The notes: generated by a model not told the origin, from the letters alone. Numbered from the stretch's first letter, positions 20,080-30,812 are shown. The stretch is DNA of 64,000 nt from Porphyra umbilicalis (GCA_002049455.2 KV918917.1:1-64000), one strand, 5' to 3'. Made by a program: numbers and translations.

Positions 20080-20994
20080 ATGCACGCTGAGTTGTACGAA
20101 CTCCGCACCTACTACCATCTCGGTAACTACGCGGCGGCGCGGACAGAAGGTGAGGCGCTGGCCACCTCCCTTACCTCCCCCGCCGCTGTCGTGGAGCGGG
20201 ACACCCTCCTCGCCCGCATCTCTATTGCCGATGGCCATGCGGCGGACGTCGTTTCGTCCGTTCCTACGTCCCCCCCGCCGGCCCCTTCGCTAGCGGCCGC
20301 GTGTCTGCACGCCTCGTACGTGACTGCTGACAGCGACGATGCGCGCGCCGAGGTGGTTCGTGCCCTTGGCGCGGCGCTGGCGCCCGAGTCGGAGCCCGCC
20401 CCTGCCCCTGATGCCACCCTCCGGGTGATTGCCGCTGCCGTTTACGGCGCAGAGGGCGACTGGGACGCGGCGCTGCGGGCGGTGGCCACTGGCCCCCCGA
20501 CGCTCGAAGCGCAAGCAGCGCAGGTGCGCATCCTCCTTGCCATGCATCGGCCAGACGTGGCCACTGGCGTCGTCGACGCGATGAAGGCAGACGATGAGGA
20601 TGCGACGCTGACGCAGCTGTCGGCGGCGGCCGTCGGCCTCGCGACGGGCGGCGCGGACGCGGTGGCCGACGCCACGTACACGTACACGGATCTTGTGGAG
20701 CGCCACGGCAGCACGCCGGTGCTGCTCAACGGGCTGGCGCTGTGTCACCTGGCGGGCGGCCGCCCGATCGACGCGGACCGGCTCGTAGGGGAGGCTCTGG
20801 CCAAGGACCCTGGCTGCGCCGAGACGCTGGTCAATGCCATTGTGGTGGCCACGGCACGGGGCAAGAAGGACGAGCTGATCGGCCGGTACGAGGCGGCACT
20901 GTCAACGGCGGCGCCAGGGTGCGGGTGGGTGCGTGACCGGGCGGCGGCGGAGGCGGCGTTGGACCGGGCTATTGCGGGGGTGGGGGGGGCCTGA
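20080..20994 (+). CDS. COPE: Coatomer subunit epsilon
   Basis: A 304-residue alpha-solenoid (TPR-like) subunit of the COPI coat, which with alpha-COP forms part of the cage on Golgi-to-ER vesicles. The start MHAELYELRTYYHLGNYAAA matches the family's first repeat (L-x-x-x-R-x-x-x-Y-x-G-x-Y). Later helices with ALRAVATGPPTLEAQAAQVR, LAMHRPDVA and LNGLALCHLAGGRPIDAD fit the family, as does the C-terminal AKDPGCAETLVNAIV. Length is normal for the family. Intronless. The ATG at 20080 in CCCACCATGC is a good Kozak context. It stands just outside the right end of the KDZ element. Confidence 0.88.
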   Translation: MHAELYELRTYYHLGNYAAARTEGEALATSLTSPAAVVERDTLLARISIADGHAADVVSSVPTSPPPAPSLAAACLHASYVTADSDDARAEVVRALGAALAPESEPAPAPDATLRVIAAAVYGAEGDWDAALRAVATGPPTLEAQAAQVRILLAMHRPDVATGVVDAMKADDEDATLTQLSAAAVGLATGGADAVADATYTYTDLVERHGSTPVLLNGLALCHLAGGRPIDADRLVGEALAKDPGCAETLVNAIVVATARGKKDELIGRYEAALSTAAPGCGWVRDRAAAEAALDRAIAGVGGA

Positions 20995-23050
20995 GCGGGG
21001 AGTATTCAGTCGAAGAGGTTGGGTGGTGTTGATGCTGTTGTGGGGGGAGCAGGTCGCCCTTGCGCGAGCGATGGCATAGTAGGGGGTGTGGTGGTGGTTC
21101 TTGAGCGAAGTCGCGAAGCCCTGATGAATCGAACTGTGACTGCGGTGGGCTCGGCCGTCGGCGCTATGTACGACTGTGCCGTTTTGTTTTCTTGTTTGTT
21201 CTCTGTTTGACAGCCTTGATGCCAGCTGGTGCTACTGCTGCAAGTGACGGAGAGGATGTGCCTGCGCTGGTGCCGCGTTGCCGACACTCAAAGCAGGCCG
21301 AGGCACTGAAGATATTCGACTTCTGCAAAAGCAACGAGTTCCACAAAAACAGTCCTTCACTTGCCTAAGTCGGTTACGGACAGGATTTACTGTTCCGTGC
21401 AGTGCAATGAGCCCGCCTAGCGATCGAGCAGTCAAGTTTCACTGCTGTTGGTCATGAAATCTTACTGAAAGCAGTGGCAGGTGCCTGCTCTGGGCCCGGA
21501 CCATCTGCAAAGAGAGCTGCAATCGTCAAACATCGGGTGCCCTCGAACGAACGCTCTTTTTTGTCCGCTTCTCGTTTGGATTGCATCAACCGGACGAATC
21601 GACATTCGTCAGCCGCAGCGATCGGCAGTCGTCCGGTGGGACGAGCGGCCGAACGAAAGGCCTTTCGTCCGGACAAACGTTGGCGCCCAAGACACAGCTC
21701 GGCACCCTCCTGACAGTACTTCTTCCGGTGCTACAACTTCTCCATTAATGATGACAACTAAGACTGCTAAGCTAAGGACAGCGGTCCTCTTGCCTCTCCA
21801 CCTTCCCCCTCCCCGCCGTCCCCCTCCCCGCCGTCCCCCTCCCCGCCATACCCCTCCCCTCCGTCCCCCACCCCACCTTGCCCCTCCCTCCCCACGCCTC
21901 AACTCTCCACACTTCCGTCCACCTGCCCCTTCTTGCTCACGTCCAGACCTCGTCCCGTCAGACCTCCCGCCCCCCGTCCACCGCTGCCCCCCCCCCCACC
22001 GACGCCGCTGCCGTCCTCCACGTCCACCGCTGTCGACGTCGACAGCCATTGCCACTCTCCCGCGTCGTAAAACTTGCGCCTCCACAGTATCCTCCATCTC
22101 TTGTCCGCTAACCCGAGGCTTGACTTGTGTCATTGACTTGATGACGTTTCCGCCAGAGGGACTCTGATTGGCCATGTTTGTTTTTGTCAAGATCTGGGAC
22201 TGTCATGGAAATCGACTTCAAGCCGGGCTGGCTGTGTGTACTGTATGCCTCTCACAGAGGCCTGGACAAGCACCTCTCTGACCTATCGCTGTGGGCGGAT
22301 TGTCACTCTGTCGGACGAAAACCGGGGAACATCTCGCGTTCGTTCGCCGGACGAACACTCGAACAAAACCCGAACGACTTCGTGCCGTTCGGGTTTATCC
22401 TGTGCCGTTTGGGTTTCGCAAGGCGGCACCGGGTCTCCGACGATGGCACCTTTGGACAGGCCCGCGACTTGCAGGCATGCACACAGTGCGCCCGAGAGAC
22501 GATGCCCGTGCAAAGGGAAGCGCTCTGCGGTTGTCGCTAGCGCGGATCCCCGGTACGTCTAGCCAACACCCGTGCCCGCCACCGCGGCACGCTTGCGTCG
22601 AGGCCGCCGTTGGGGCCTTTGAAGCCACCATCACGGGCCGGCTCATGCGCTGCACGCCCCCCACCCCCCCCAAATCCCCCCCGACCCACTTGCGTCACCC
22701 GTGCTGCTCTGTCGTTGCCATCCTGCGCGTTGGTCGTGGCCGACACGCGGAAAGCTGGCGGCGGGGGCGGGAGCGCGTGGGCCTCGGACGGGGGTGCAGC
22801 CGCCGGTGCGTCACAGCACACCGCGCAGACGTGTGCCGCTGGTGCCACCGCTGTCAAGCTGGGGAGGTGCCCTTGCCACGGGTAGGTCGGACTGTACCGT
22901 GTTCTGTACGTAAGGCGCAGTGGGTGCGGCTCACAATACCGGCCGTCACCCGCGCCGCGCCACCCCCCCGTCTGTGCTACCGCGCTCTTCCCCGCCCTGC
23001 TGCGCCGCGCCGCACCGCGCGGCAGTCCGTCGCAGCCGTCGTCGGTCCCC
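20995..23050. other. Long gene-free spacer
   Basis: About 2 kb downstream of COPE and upstream of the 23,051 gene. It contains a candidate repeat element (see 21480-22505) and a C-rich CCCTCCCCGCCGT-type microsatellite at about 21795-21890. Only short or compositional frames are present. Confidence 0.45.
21480..22505. repeat. Possible degenerate inverted-repeat element with CGGACGAA motifs
   Basis: Loose inverted similarity between about 21480-21560 and 22430-22505 (GTGCCTGC, GGGCC, CAAAG, ATCGTC and CGGGTGC blocks in matching order). The octamer CGGACGAA or its complement occurs at 21591, 21664, 22312 and 22348, and a perfect 16-bp palindrome ACGAAAGGCCTTTCGT at 21653-21668. This suggests an old non-autonomous transposon or a regulatory cluster. 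Support is weak and by eye. Confidence 0.3.
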
Positions 23051-24288
23051 ATGGCGGCGGCTGCGGTGGCGCCGGTGCCCCCGGCTCTCCCCCCTGTGGG
23101 CAAGGCCCCCCTCCCCCCCCTCTTTGGCGAAGATGACGATGATGGGATTGTGTTGATGGGCCCGCTCGGCCGCGTCCTCGAAGTTGACAGCTCATCGTCT
23201 AACTCTGGCAGCTTCACCACCGTCGACGGGACGCTTCCCAAGGACGGTGACGTTGCCGAGAGTCCGACACCCCTGGACGAGCCCGTCGACAATGGCATGC
23301 TGGAGGACCCACCGTGGACGTCGGTGCTCGAGACGCGCTTTGGGATGGGCCTAGAGGGCGCGGCCGGCAAGGACATGGTCTACACTTTTGCCACATCCCT
23401 TCCCCTTGCCATTGTCATGGCACGTGTGGAGGAGACGGCCGCCGCACACATGCCCCAGTGGCAGGTGCGTAAGCGGACGGTCGTTGTCAGGCGCAAGGTG
23501 CAGCTCAAAACCTTGGTGCGGGTACGTCATCGTATGATGCTGTCCGAGGAGTGGTGCGCGGTGAGACGGGGAGGAGGGTGTGACGTGCTGCGACGGGTGG
23601 CGGTGCAAAGCAGTTTCTGCGCTCCCCACCAAAGTTGTGGACAGCCTGCCAGGGAGCTTGTGCTGCTTATTATGGAGGGCGGCTTAGGGCTGGCGCCGTG
23701 CGCGTATGTCAAGCCGAGTTTTTCGCTAACCACTGGTGTTTATTGTTGCCTCCCCTACCCCGCTTGCGTTCGTGTTCGTGGTGTGCTCTTTCACGGCGCC
23801 TATTTCTTGCGCAGGATGTGAAGGGAAACCTACGCGGCAAGACGGTCCCCGTCAAGAAGACCATCCTCCTCGTCACGTTCCACGTTGGCGGCGAGCTCGT
23901 CATGACCTTCAAAACCGAGGCCGCCAAGGGCGCCAACACCTCGGACACGTCGCTGCATGCGTCTGCGTCGGGCGCGGCCACCCCCGGCATTCCGTCGCCG
24001 CTGCAATCCAACGCCGACTTTGCCGACGATGCGAACACCAGCAACGGTGCCGCGCTCAGCCATCCAACCATCACGTCGGCGCCGTCGGTCGGTCCCGGCT
24101 GGACCGAGTTTACCCGCGTGACGCTGCAGACAAAGGGTCAACACCACTTCACCACCGCCTTTGTCAAGTTTGTGCTCTGCATCCGCAGCCGCTCACACAC
24201 GCTGCGGCTGTACAATGACGCGTGCAAGCACATCCACCACAGCGTGGCCGTGTACCCATCAGAGGTGCCTAAGGCGACCATCTGGTAG
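23051..24288 (+). CDS. Unrecognised two-exon protein
   Basis: Exons 23051-23521 and 23815-24288, with a 293-base intron (GTACGT...GCAG, phase 0), give 314 residues. The first 30 residues are Ala/Pro-rich, followed by an acidic FGEDDDDGIV and a Ser/Asp-rich segment. A basic stretch KRTVVVRRKVQLKTLV ends exon 1. Exon 2 opens with the beta-rich GKTVPVKKTILLVTFHVGG, then a Ser/Ala/Asn-rich linker of about 50 residues, then WTEFTRVTLQTKGQHHFTTA and a C-terminal RSHTLRLYNDACKHIHH. It reads like a folded beta-rich domain interrupted by a disordered loop, but I do not recognise the family. Splicing is supported by the genome's standard donor and by codon-biased sequence on both sides. No signal peptide or membrane helix. 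Confidence 0.65.
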
Positions 24289-25737
24289 AACTGGTCGACG
24301 TTGGGAGGCGTGGGGCAGACGGCGCTTCGAGGACTGAGGCGCTTGCTTGTCCGCTTTGGTGCTCGTGTGTGTACTTGTGTACATATTTTATTCGAGAGGT
24401 CTGTCAAAGCGTGACGATCAGCGAGGGACGGCGGGCCATCACGCAACAGCTCCGCATCTGGGCAGCCGGCTGGTCGCCCGACGTTTCCCGCCGCCGGGTT
24501 AGTCCTCTACGCATCGCACGCATGTAAAAGATACTTTGTCTGTTCATGACACAGGGCTTGACCCGAAACTTGTAGCCGCAAACGCACCCTGCATGCGTGC
24601 ACGAGGGATGAACAAGTAGGAGTCAGCCACCAGGCTTGCATGCAACCCTCAGAGGACCGCGTTCCACTGGAACGCTCCTACAACACACCTTGTACGCTGG
24701 CTCATCATCATACTGTACATTGAGCCCCACACACGTGGCCACGCGGGCATGCGCCACTGAGCGCTCCCAGGGAACGAACCAATGCAGCGTCGCCCCTGCA
24801 AAGGACCCCCCCGTCTGGGCGGACCGCCACCACCCGTTTGGGTTGTGCCCACGACGGTCGCTGGTGAATCTCCCGACCCGACCGGCGCATGCGATTTGCC
24901 CGTGCCGCACGGCCCGGCGCTTGTGGTGGAACGCCCGTGTGCCGGATCGATCGCGCAGTGGGGCGCCGCAGCAGCGCGCCAGCGTCAGAGCCGCCCACAC
25001 GTGCGGTGGCGCCGGCGGTGGTCTACGCGGACGCGCGGCGGCCGCGCCCGCGACGGCCGCCGCGCTTGCGGCGCACCCGCTCGCTGCCGCTGCCGCCTTC
25101 CAGCCGACCGCGGCGGCGGACCCCCGCGGCAACCGCTGGTGCGGCGGCGGACCCCCGCGGCGCCCGCGGGCGCGTGCGTCCGCGTCAGCGTCGCGGGGTC
25201 GGGCGCGGCCGCGTCGGCTGCGGCCGCGGGCGCTTCGCCGCCCCCCACCCGCTCGCGTGCGACGCGTGGGGGGGAGGCGCGTGGGGGGGTCAGGGGGGGG
25301 GGGGGGTGCTCCCGCTCGCCCTCAGCCCCGCGTGTGCGCCCACCACCCCGCCGCGTGCGGCCGTGTGGGGACCGCGTGGCGTGGGGCGCCCGCTCGGCGT
25401 GTGTGGCCGCCCCGCTTCCATCGCGGCGCCACGGCCCCCGCCGGCGCAACGTGGCTGGTCGCGCCCCGCCCCGGCGCTGCCGCACGCGCGGCGGCGCTGC
25501 GTCTGCGTCGGCATCCCCGTCACTGCCGCATCGGTTCCCCAACCGTGTGCGTCTACCCTCTGGTCGTGTGCGTCGTACGACACCCCTCCCTGTTCCCCGT
25601 CACGGCGTGTCCCCATCCCTGTCCCCCGTCGCGGCGCCTCCCCCTCCGCACACCCCAGCGGGCGGTCACGGTTCTCCCCCCCCCCGCCCACCCCCCCCCC
25701 CCCCGACGACTCTCCCCCCACCCCCCCCCCGGTCGCC
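24289..25737. other. Intergenic region and C-rich leader of TGD3
   Basis: The left 600 bases are of mixed composition with TGTACATATTTTATTC near 24370, possibly the 3' end of the preceding transcript. From about 24950 the DNA is GC-saturated, and 25676-25735 is nearly pure C, directly before the TGD3 ATG. The frames across it are compositional. A small perfect dyad GCGTTCC-ACT-GGAACGC lies at 24659-24675. Confidence 0.45.
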
Positions 25738-26948
25738 ATGGCGTTTGCGTCCCCCCCCCCCACGCCCGTCGGCGTCCCCCCCCGCCGCCCGCCGGCCGTG
25801 TGCGCGGTGCGGCGGCGACCGCGGCCGGCGGGCTTGCGACCGACGGCCACCGCCGCGCGGGCGCCCGCGCCCGACCCGTCCCCCCCCGGCGGCCGGTGGG
25901 CGAGCCTCTGGGCGTGGGCGTCGCGCCCGAAACCGCCGCCGCCGCCGTCGGGCGTGCCCGCTGCGTCTGCCGACCCGCACCCCGCCGCCGCCGACGCCCC
26001 CGCCGCCGTGTCGGCGGCGCTGCCGCCGGCGGCCGCGGCGGCCGCCCCCCCGCCGCCGGGTCCCCCCCCCCCTCGCCGCCGCCGCCCGAGCTGGAGCTCC
26101 TCCACGTGCACAAGGCGTTTGACGGCAAGCCCGTCCTCAACGGCATCTCCCTGTCGGTCCACCGCGGCGAGGCGGTCGGCATCATTGGGCCGTCGGGGAG
26201 TGGCAAATCCACCCTCCTCCGCCTTCTCGCGGGCTTGGACGTGCCCGACGCGGGCGCCGTGCGGTGCCGCGGGTGGACGCGGCCGGCCAAGGTTGGCTCG
26301 GAGCCGCCCGATGCGGGGCCCAACCCGCTGCGGCTCGGGATGGTGTTTCAAAACTCGGCGCTGTTTGACTCGCTGACGGTGGCGGAGAATGTCGGCTTTC
26401 AGATGCTCTACGGGGGGGACCGCTCCGCCCCGTCGGTGCGCCTCCCGGCTGACCGGGTGGAGGTGTTGGTGGAGGAGGCGCTGCGCAAGGTCGGCTTGGG
26501 GGGCATCGGGGGCAAGCGCCCCGCCGAGCTGTCGGGCGGCATGCGCCGCCGCGTCGCGTTTGCGCGCGCCGTCATTTGTGATCCGGCGTTGGAGGCGACG
26601 CGCAAGGACGTGGTGTTGATGGATGAAGTGACGGCGGGCCTCGACTCGATGGCGTCGACGCGGGTGGAAAACCTCATGGTCGCCATGGGCGACGAGTGCC
26701 CGACGCGGGTGGTGGTGACGCACCAGTTTTCCACCATCCGCCGCACCGTCGAGCGCGTCGTGTTTCTCCACGATGGGGTGCTGCGGTGGGACGGGCCCGT
26801 GTCGGAGCTCGACACGACCGACAACCCGTATGTGCGGCAGTATTTTGACGCGTCGCTGGCGGGGCCGATGCGGTTTGCCGACGATGAGGTGTTGCCGTCG
26901 CCCGACGGCAATGGCGTGCCGACCGACGGCAATGGGGTGGCTCCTTAG
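25738..26948 (+). CDS. TGD3: TGD3-type ABC transporter ATPase (plastid lipid import, MlaF family)
   Basis: Nucleotide-binding subunit of the TGD1/2/3 importer that carries lipids from ER to thylakoids across the inner envelope. Walker A is GPSGSGKST, the Q-loop VFQNSALFDSLTV, the signature ELSGGMRRR, Walker B VVLMDEVTAGLD and the H-loop VVVTHQFSTI. MlaF/TGD3-specific features include the ALFDSLTVAENVGF block and the C-terminal NPYVRQYFDASLAGPMRF. The start ATG at 25738 (MAFASPPPTPVGVPPRR...) gives an Arg/Pro/Ser-rich leader suited to a plastid transit peptide. It lies in a different frame from the ATPase core that begins LELLHVHKAFDG. Runs of C at 25750-25789 and 26062-26072 are the likely places of a length error. 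The walker motifs are all in one unbroken frame to the stop. Confidence 0.9.
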
Positions 26949-27596
26949 TGGGGGGCGTGGCCGACCACGTTTGGCTGTGGGGGGGGGGGCAGCGGTGCTG
27001 CCCGAACGCTTGCCGTCGATGGGTGGTGCGGCGTGGTGCGTTGCCCGTGGCAGCGCTACGCCTGTCACCGTCACTGCTTCACGTGCCGTCGTGTTTTTTT
27101 TCGGGTCGCGCGCCCTCCCAGCGAGCGCGCCTGCTGTGGGCGCTCTCGGTCTCGGCTCTCGTCGGGCGCCGCTCCCGTCGCTTTGCGGTGAGCTCCCCAC
27201 CGACGCTGGCCGAGGCCGATGCGCCGTGCACGCCCGGGACCAAATACGAAGCTGGATGCTGCCCGTGGCGGCCGCCGCGTGTCTTGTACATTTCCGATAC
27301 CGCCGTGCGCCCCAGCGCCCGGTTGACCTGTACACGTGTGCACGCACCGCCGTCGTCTTCCCTTGACTCCTTTACTGTGCGTGTGTGTTTCATGCTGGCC
27401 CTTGTCGCCCACAGTTGATATATATAGGATCTCCTCCAATCACCTATTGGCCAGGCGCGCCCTCGCGCCCCGCACCGCCCGCCGCTGTGCAATACGTAGT
27501 CAGTCGTCCCAGCCCTCGCCGCACGCGTGCCGGTGGACGGGCTAGCGGTCTCCCCAGCGGCGGTGCCCCCTCGCCGCACGCGTGCCGGTGGGCGGG
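26949..27596. other. Convergent intergenic region
   Basis: Between the TGD3 stop and the stop of the minus-strand tetraspan gene. It includes an unexpected TATA/CCAAT cluster at 27417-27450 (separate entry) and one copy of a 55-bp tandem duplication. No protein gene recognised. Confidence 0.4.
27417..27450 (-). promoter_or_regulatory. TATA plus CCAAT/ATTGG palindrome
   Basis: GATATATATAGGA (27417-27429) is followed by CCAATCACCTATTGG (27436-27450), a CCAAT dyad. With CCAAT upstream of TATA, the order fits leftward (minus-strand) transcription. The segment is an AT-rich island between two convergent genes, where a protein-gene promoter would not be expected. Confidence 0.45.
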
Positions 27597-27622
27597 CTAA
27601 CGGTCTCCCCTGCGGCGGTGTG
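27513..27622. repeat. Two tandem copies of a 55-bp unit spanning a stop codon
   Basis: Copies begin at 27513 and 27568 (CCCTCGCCGCACGCGTGCCGG...). The second copy holds the minus-strand tetraspan stop (27597-27599), and the first holds the equivalent TAG (27542-27544). The duplication is recent, with only a few differences. Confidence 0.75.
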
Positions 27623-28115
27623 CCCCCGCACGGACGCACCACCCGCATGCGCCGAGCGCGGCCACGGCGCCCCCCCCCAAAGACACGCCCGCCACCACCC
27701 ACGCGGCGACGAGGACGGCGCGCGGCCACGTCCACCCCCCCCCCGCCGTCGCCGGCCCCGCGGCGGCCACGAGAGACGCGGCCACCGCCCAGGTGACGCC
27801 GAGCACCACCCCCCCCACCGCTTCAAGGACGTCGGGCACGCAACACAGGCAGCAGGTGAGGCAGCCGAGGAGCGCAAGCGCGAGGCGCGCCGCCCACGTG
27901 GCGCCGACGAGCGCCGCGAGGCCGTCACACAAGCCCGTATCGGCGGCGGTCGAGGCGAGGCCGCAGCTCGCGTCGGCGGGCAGCGACGGGGTGGACGAGA
28001 CGAGCGACGCGGGGGGGGACCGCAGCTTTGCGAGGACGATGGCGAGGATGAAGAGCGTGCCGAGCAGCTGCACGCCGTGGACGAGGCTGGCGGTGACCGA
28101 GGTGACCCGTGACAT
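27597..28115 (-). CDS. Tetraspan membrane protein of unknown function
   Basis: A 172-residue protein with four hydrophobic helices: HGVQLLGTLFILAIVLAKL; WAARLALALLGCLTCCLCCV; VVLGVTWAVAASLVAAAG; and RAVLVAAWVVAGVSLGGGA. The loop between helices 1 and 2 holds two Cys (SCGL, GLCDG) that could form a disulfide. Helix 2 is unusually Cys-rich. The ATG at 28115 (MSRVTSVTASLVHGVQ) is the first in the helix frame with a sensible context, but the frame is open further upstream (QFPHFCGDPAAAVQASVAT), so an upstream exon or longer start is possible. The C-terminus ends within a tandem duplication. I do not recognise the family. Confidence 0.55.
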   Translation of the reverse strand: MSRVTSVTASLVHGVQLLGTLFILAIVLAKLRSPPASLVSSTPSLPADASCGLASTAADTGLCDGLAALVGATWAARLALALLGCLTCCLCCVPDVLEAVGGVVLGVTWAVAASLVAAAGPATAGGGWTWPRAVLVAAWVVAGVSLGGGAVAALGACGWCVRAGAHRRRGDR

Positions 28116-29655
28116 GGTCGCCACGGAGGCCTGCACGGCGGCGGCGGGGTCTCCACAGAAGTGTGGGAATTGCTTCCAAACGACCAGAGGCGAGGGAGCA
28201 GCGGCGCACAGCGGGCGGGGCGCGGCGCTGGGGGGGGGGCGCGCCGCGGGTGGCCGAAACGGCCGGCAGCCACCGCCAAAGTGCCCTGCCGTCGACGAGC
28301 GTCGACGAGTGCGTGGGTGGGGGGGGGCGTGGACGGTGCTTGCCAGCACCGCCGCCTCGGTGTGTGTGCACCGCTGCGGCGGACGGGGACCCGGCCGGCG
28401 GCGTGCGGCGGCGGCACGCCGTGGCCGACCGCGCCGGCCGCGCGGGCGGGGTCCATCGGCGCGGTGTGCGCCGGCGCGCCCGCGCCCGCTGCCCCGACCG
28501 CGCAGACGGCCGCGCTGCACGGGGCACGCCGCCGCGCCCGCGCCCGCCGTCTGGGGCGGCCGCGCCGCCGCGGCGCTGCCGGGGGGCCCCGCCATGGAGG
28601 TTGCCGCCGCCGAGGCGGGGCACGCGACGGTCGGCGCCGACAGCGGGCGGCCGACAGCAGACGGGGGCGCGGGGGGCCGACGACACACACACGGGCGCAC
28701 ACCACGTGATTTAAAAAAAAAGAGCGTCTTTCAAAACGGCGTGGATCAAGTGTTCCCCGAGTCCCCCGCTCAAGAGTAATTGCGACACGAGTTGGGTGGC
28801 TGCCTCGGCGCGGAGGAGCGGGATCGTGGCGGCCGCCCGGCGCGCCGCCGCCCCCCCACCCCGCCGCCGCCGTGGAGGTCCCGTCCCGTGGCGCCCGCCG
28901 GCGGCGGCCACGCCCCCCCCCCACCCCGCGGCCGTGCCGCGGCAGCGGCGGCGGCCGCAGCCACCTTTCCCACGCCCGCGGTCTGCACGCCGCACGGCGG
29001 TCGCCGCCGCCGCCGCCGCCGCACCGAAACGGTGGCGCGGGGAGCGGTGCGCGGGGCGGCGGGCGACACCCGGAGCGGCTGCCCCGTTCGCGGCGCTGAG
29101 CTTTGGTGGTGGCGCGCCGCTACCCGGGGGGGAGGGCCGACACTTGGTGTGTTTCTCCCTGCGCCGCGTCTGGCGCGGCGTGCTCGCGGCGGCGGGTGGG
29201 CGTGCCGCCTGCAGAGGGCGGCGGGAGGCATGGACGGGTGGCCCTCTCGCGGGGCTCATCCCCGGGGCTCTTGCAGGAACGTGCCGGGCAGCTGCCGGTG
29301 GTGCTGACCAGGTGCTGACGCGCGGTGCGTGGTGTGGCGCTGACGCCAAGGGCTTTATAGGCGCGGGCGCGCGGGGTGGTGGGGGCGGCAAGCGGCCACC
29401 CCAGCAGCACCGCCCCCGCACCCACAACCGTCGGTCGCCCTTTGGCCGTCCCTCCCGCGCCGCCCCCTCGTCCCGCCGCCAGCGTCGACTCCCGGTCGCC
29501 ACGCAACAAACGACCGCCGCGGCCGCCACCCCCACCGTCCACCGGCGCGAGGCGCGGCGGCGGGCGACGCCCGAGGCGGTTGGGCGGCACCCCCCCCCCC
29601 CTCCTCCCCCCGCCCGCACCGGCCTCTCCCGGCACGCACCCCGCCCCCGCTCGCC
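28116..29655. other. Divergent 1.5-kb GC-rich spacer
   Basis: Lies between two divergently transcribed genes. Mostly GC-saturated with open but meaningless frames. A short AT-rich patch at 28710-28745 (run of A) may be a promoter core. No conserved domain found on either strand. Confidence 0.4.
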
Positions 29656-30812
29656 ATGGCGCGCAAGGCGTGGGTGGCGACCCTGACCGCCACCGCCGCG
29701 GCGGCGGCCGCCGCCGCCGGCGCAGCGGCGGTGGTCGTCCCCCCCGACGCGGCCCTCGCCGACGCGGCGCGCGTGTCGTTATCGCAAGTGCTCTCATCCT
29801 ATGATTCGATTGCGCGCGCGACGCCGCACCCGGCGCCGACGGTGGGGGGGGGGGGGGCGGGCTGGCGGCCGTGGCGGCCGCGCCGCCCGTGCTGCCGGCC
29901 CCAGGCCACCCAACGGGGCCCGTCGGTCACCCGAGCGCGCCCGTGGGGGCGCCCGCCCCGGTGTCCCTCGCGGCGGCGCCGGCGGAGCTGCTCGCCAAGC
30001 CGGTGGCGTACAAGCCGGCGGTGGCGTCGTTTCCGACCGTTGCGGCGGCGCCGCTGGTGCCGTACATGCCCATGGCGCCGCACGTGCCGATGGTGGGGTC
30101 GCTGACGGCGGTGGGGGCGGCTGGCATCCCGGTGGGGTACGGCGCGCAGGCGCTGCCGTACCAGCAACCGTACGCGGCGGTGGCACAGGCGGCGGGTGTG
30201 TACCCCTACGGCTTGCCAATGGTGCCGGTGGTGCCCCTGGTGCAGGTGCAGCAGGTCAAGCCCGTGGCGCCGCAAGTCCAAGCTGTCAAGGTACCTCTGG
30301 GCCAGGTGCCGCAGGTTAACCTGCAACAAGTCAAGGTTCCGCAGCAGGTGCAGCAAGTCAAGGTGCCGCAGCACGTGCAGCAGGTCAACTGCCAGCAAGT
30401 CAAGGTGCCGCAGCAGGTGCAGCAGGTCAACTTCCAGCCGGCCAAGGTGCCGCAGCAGGCTGTGCAAGTGAAGGTGCCGCAGCAGGCTGTGCAAGTGAAG
30501 GTGCCGCAGCAGGTGCAGCAGGTCAAGGTGCCGCAGTACCTGCAGCAGGTCAACTTCCAGCCAGTTAAGGTGCCGCAGCAGGTGCAGCAGGTCAAGGTGC
30601 CGCAGCACCTGCAGCAGGTCAACTTCCAGCCAGTCAAGGTGCCGCAGCAGGTGCAGCAGGTCAAGGTGCAGCAGGTCAAGGTGCCGCCGCAGCCTCTCGT
30701 CCAAAATGTGCAAGTGGCGTCGCCGCAGATGGTTCCGGTCTACTCGCCGACGTCCTCGCCGTACGACGCACTTGTCGCTGCGTATTCCAGGACGGCGACC
30801 TCGTCTGCTTAA
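29656..30812 (+). CDS. Secreted Val/Pro/Gln/Lys repeat protein
   Basis: Begins MARKAWVATLTATAAAAAAA, a classic signal-peptide shape (basic start, long Ala core), followed by VSLSQVLSSYDSIARA. After a G-run at about 29845-29858, where the frame changes, comes an Ala/Pro/Val/Tyr/Met-rich region (YMPMAPHVPM, QALPYQQPYAA). Then about 140 residues are built of 9-residue KVPQQVQQV-like units alternating with NFQPVKVPQ units. The C-terminus is SPTSSPYDALVAAYSRT. Codon choice at repeated Gln and Val is nearly uniform, so the DNA is itself repetitive. Alternating hydrophobic Val and polar Gln/Lys with a Pro in each unit suggests an extended wall, matrix or adhesive fibre. No known family was recognised. 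Confidence 0.7.
30289..30690 (+). repeat. Tandem coding repeat (KVPQQVQQV units)
   Basis: Repeats of GTGCCGCAGCAGGTGCAGCA and variants in 27-base multiples. Within it, two adjacent 27-base copies (KVPQQAVQV twice at about 30450-30503) are nearly identical. A larger block, QVKVPQ(Y/H)LQQVNFQPVK, is duplicated at about 30520-30640, showing recent expansion by slippage or unequal exchange. Confidence 0.8.

Noticed and set aside
28142-29619. Several overlapping 150-300 codon frames between the tetraspan and repeat-protein genes
   Set aside because: GC-saturated DNA open in all frames; no conserved motif.
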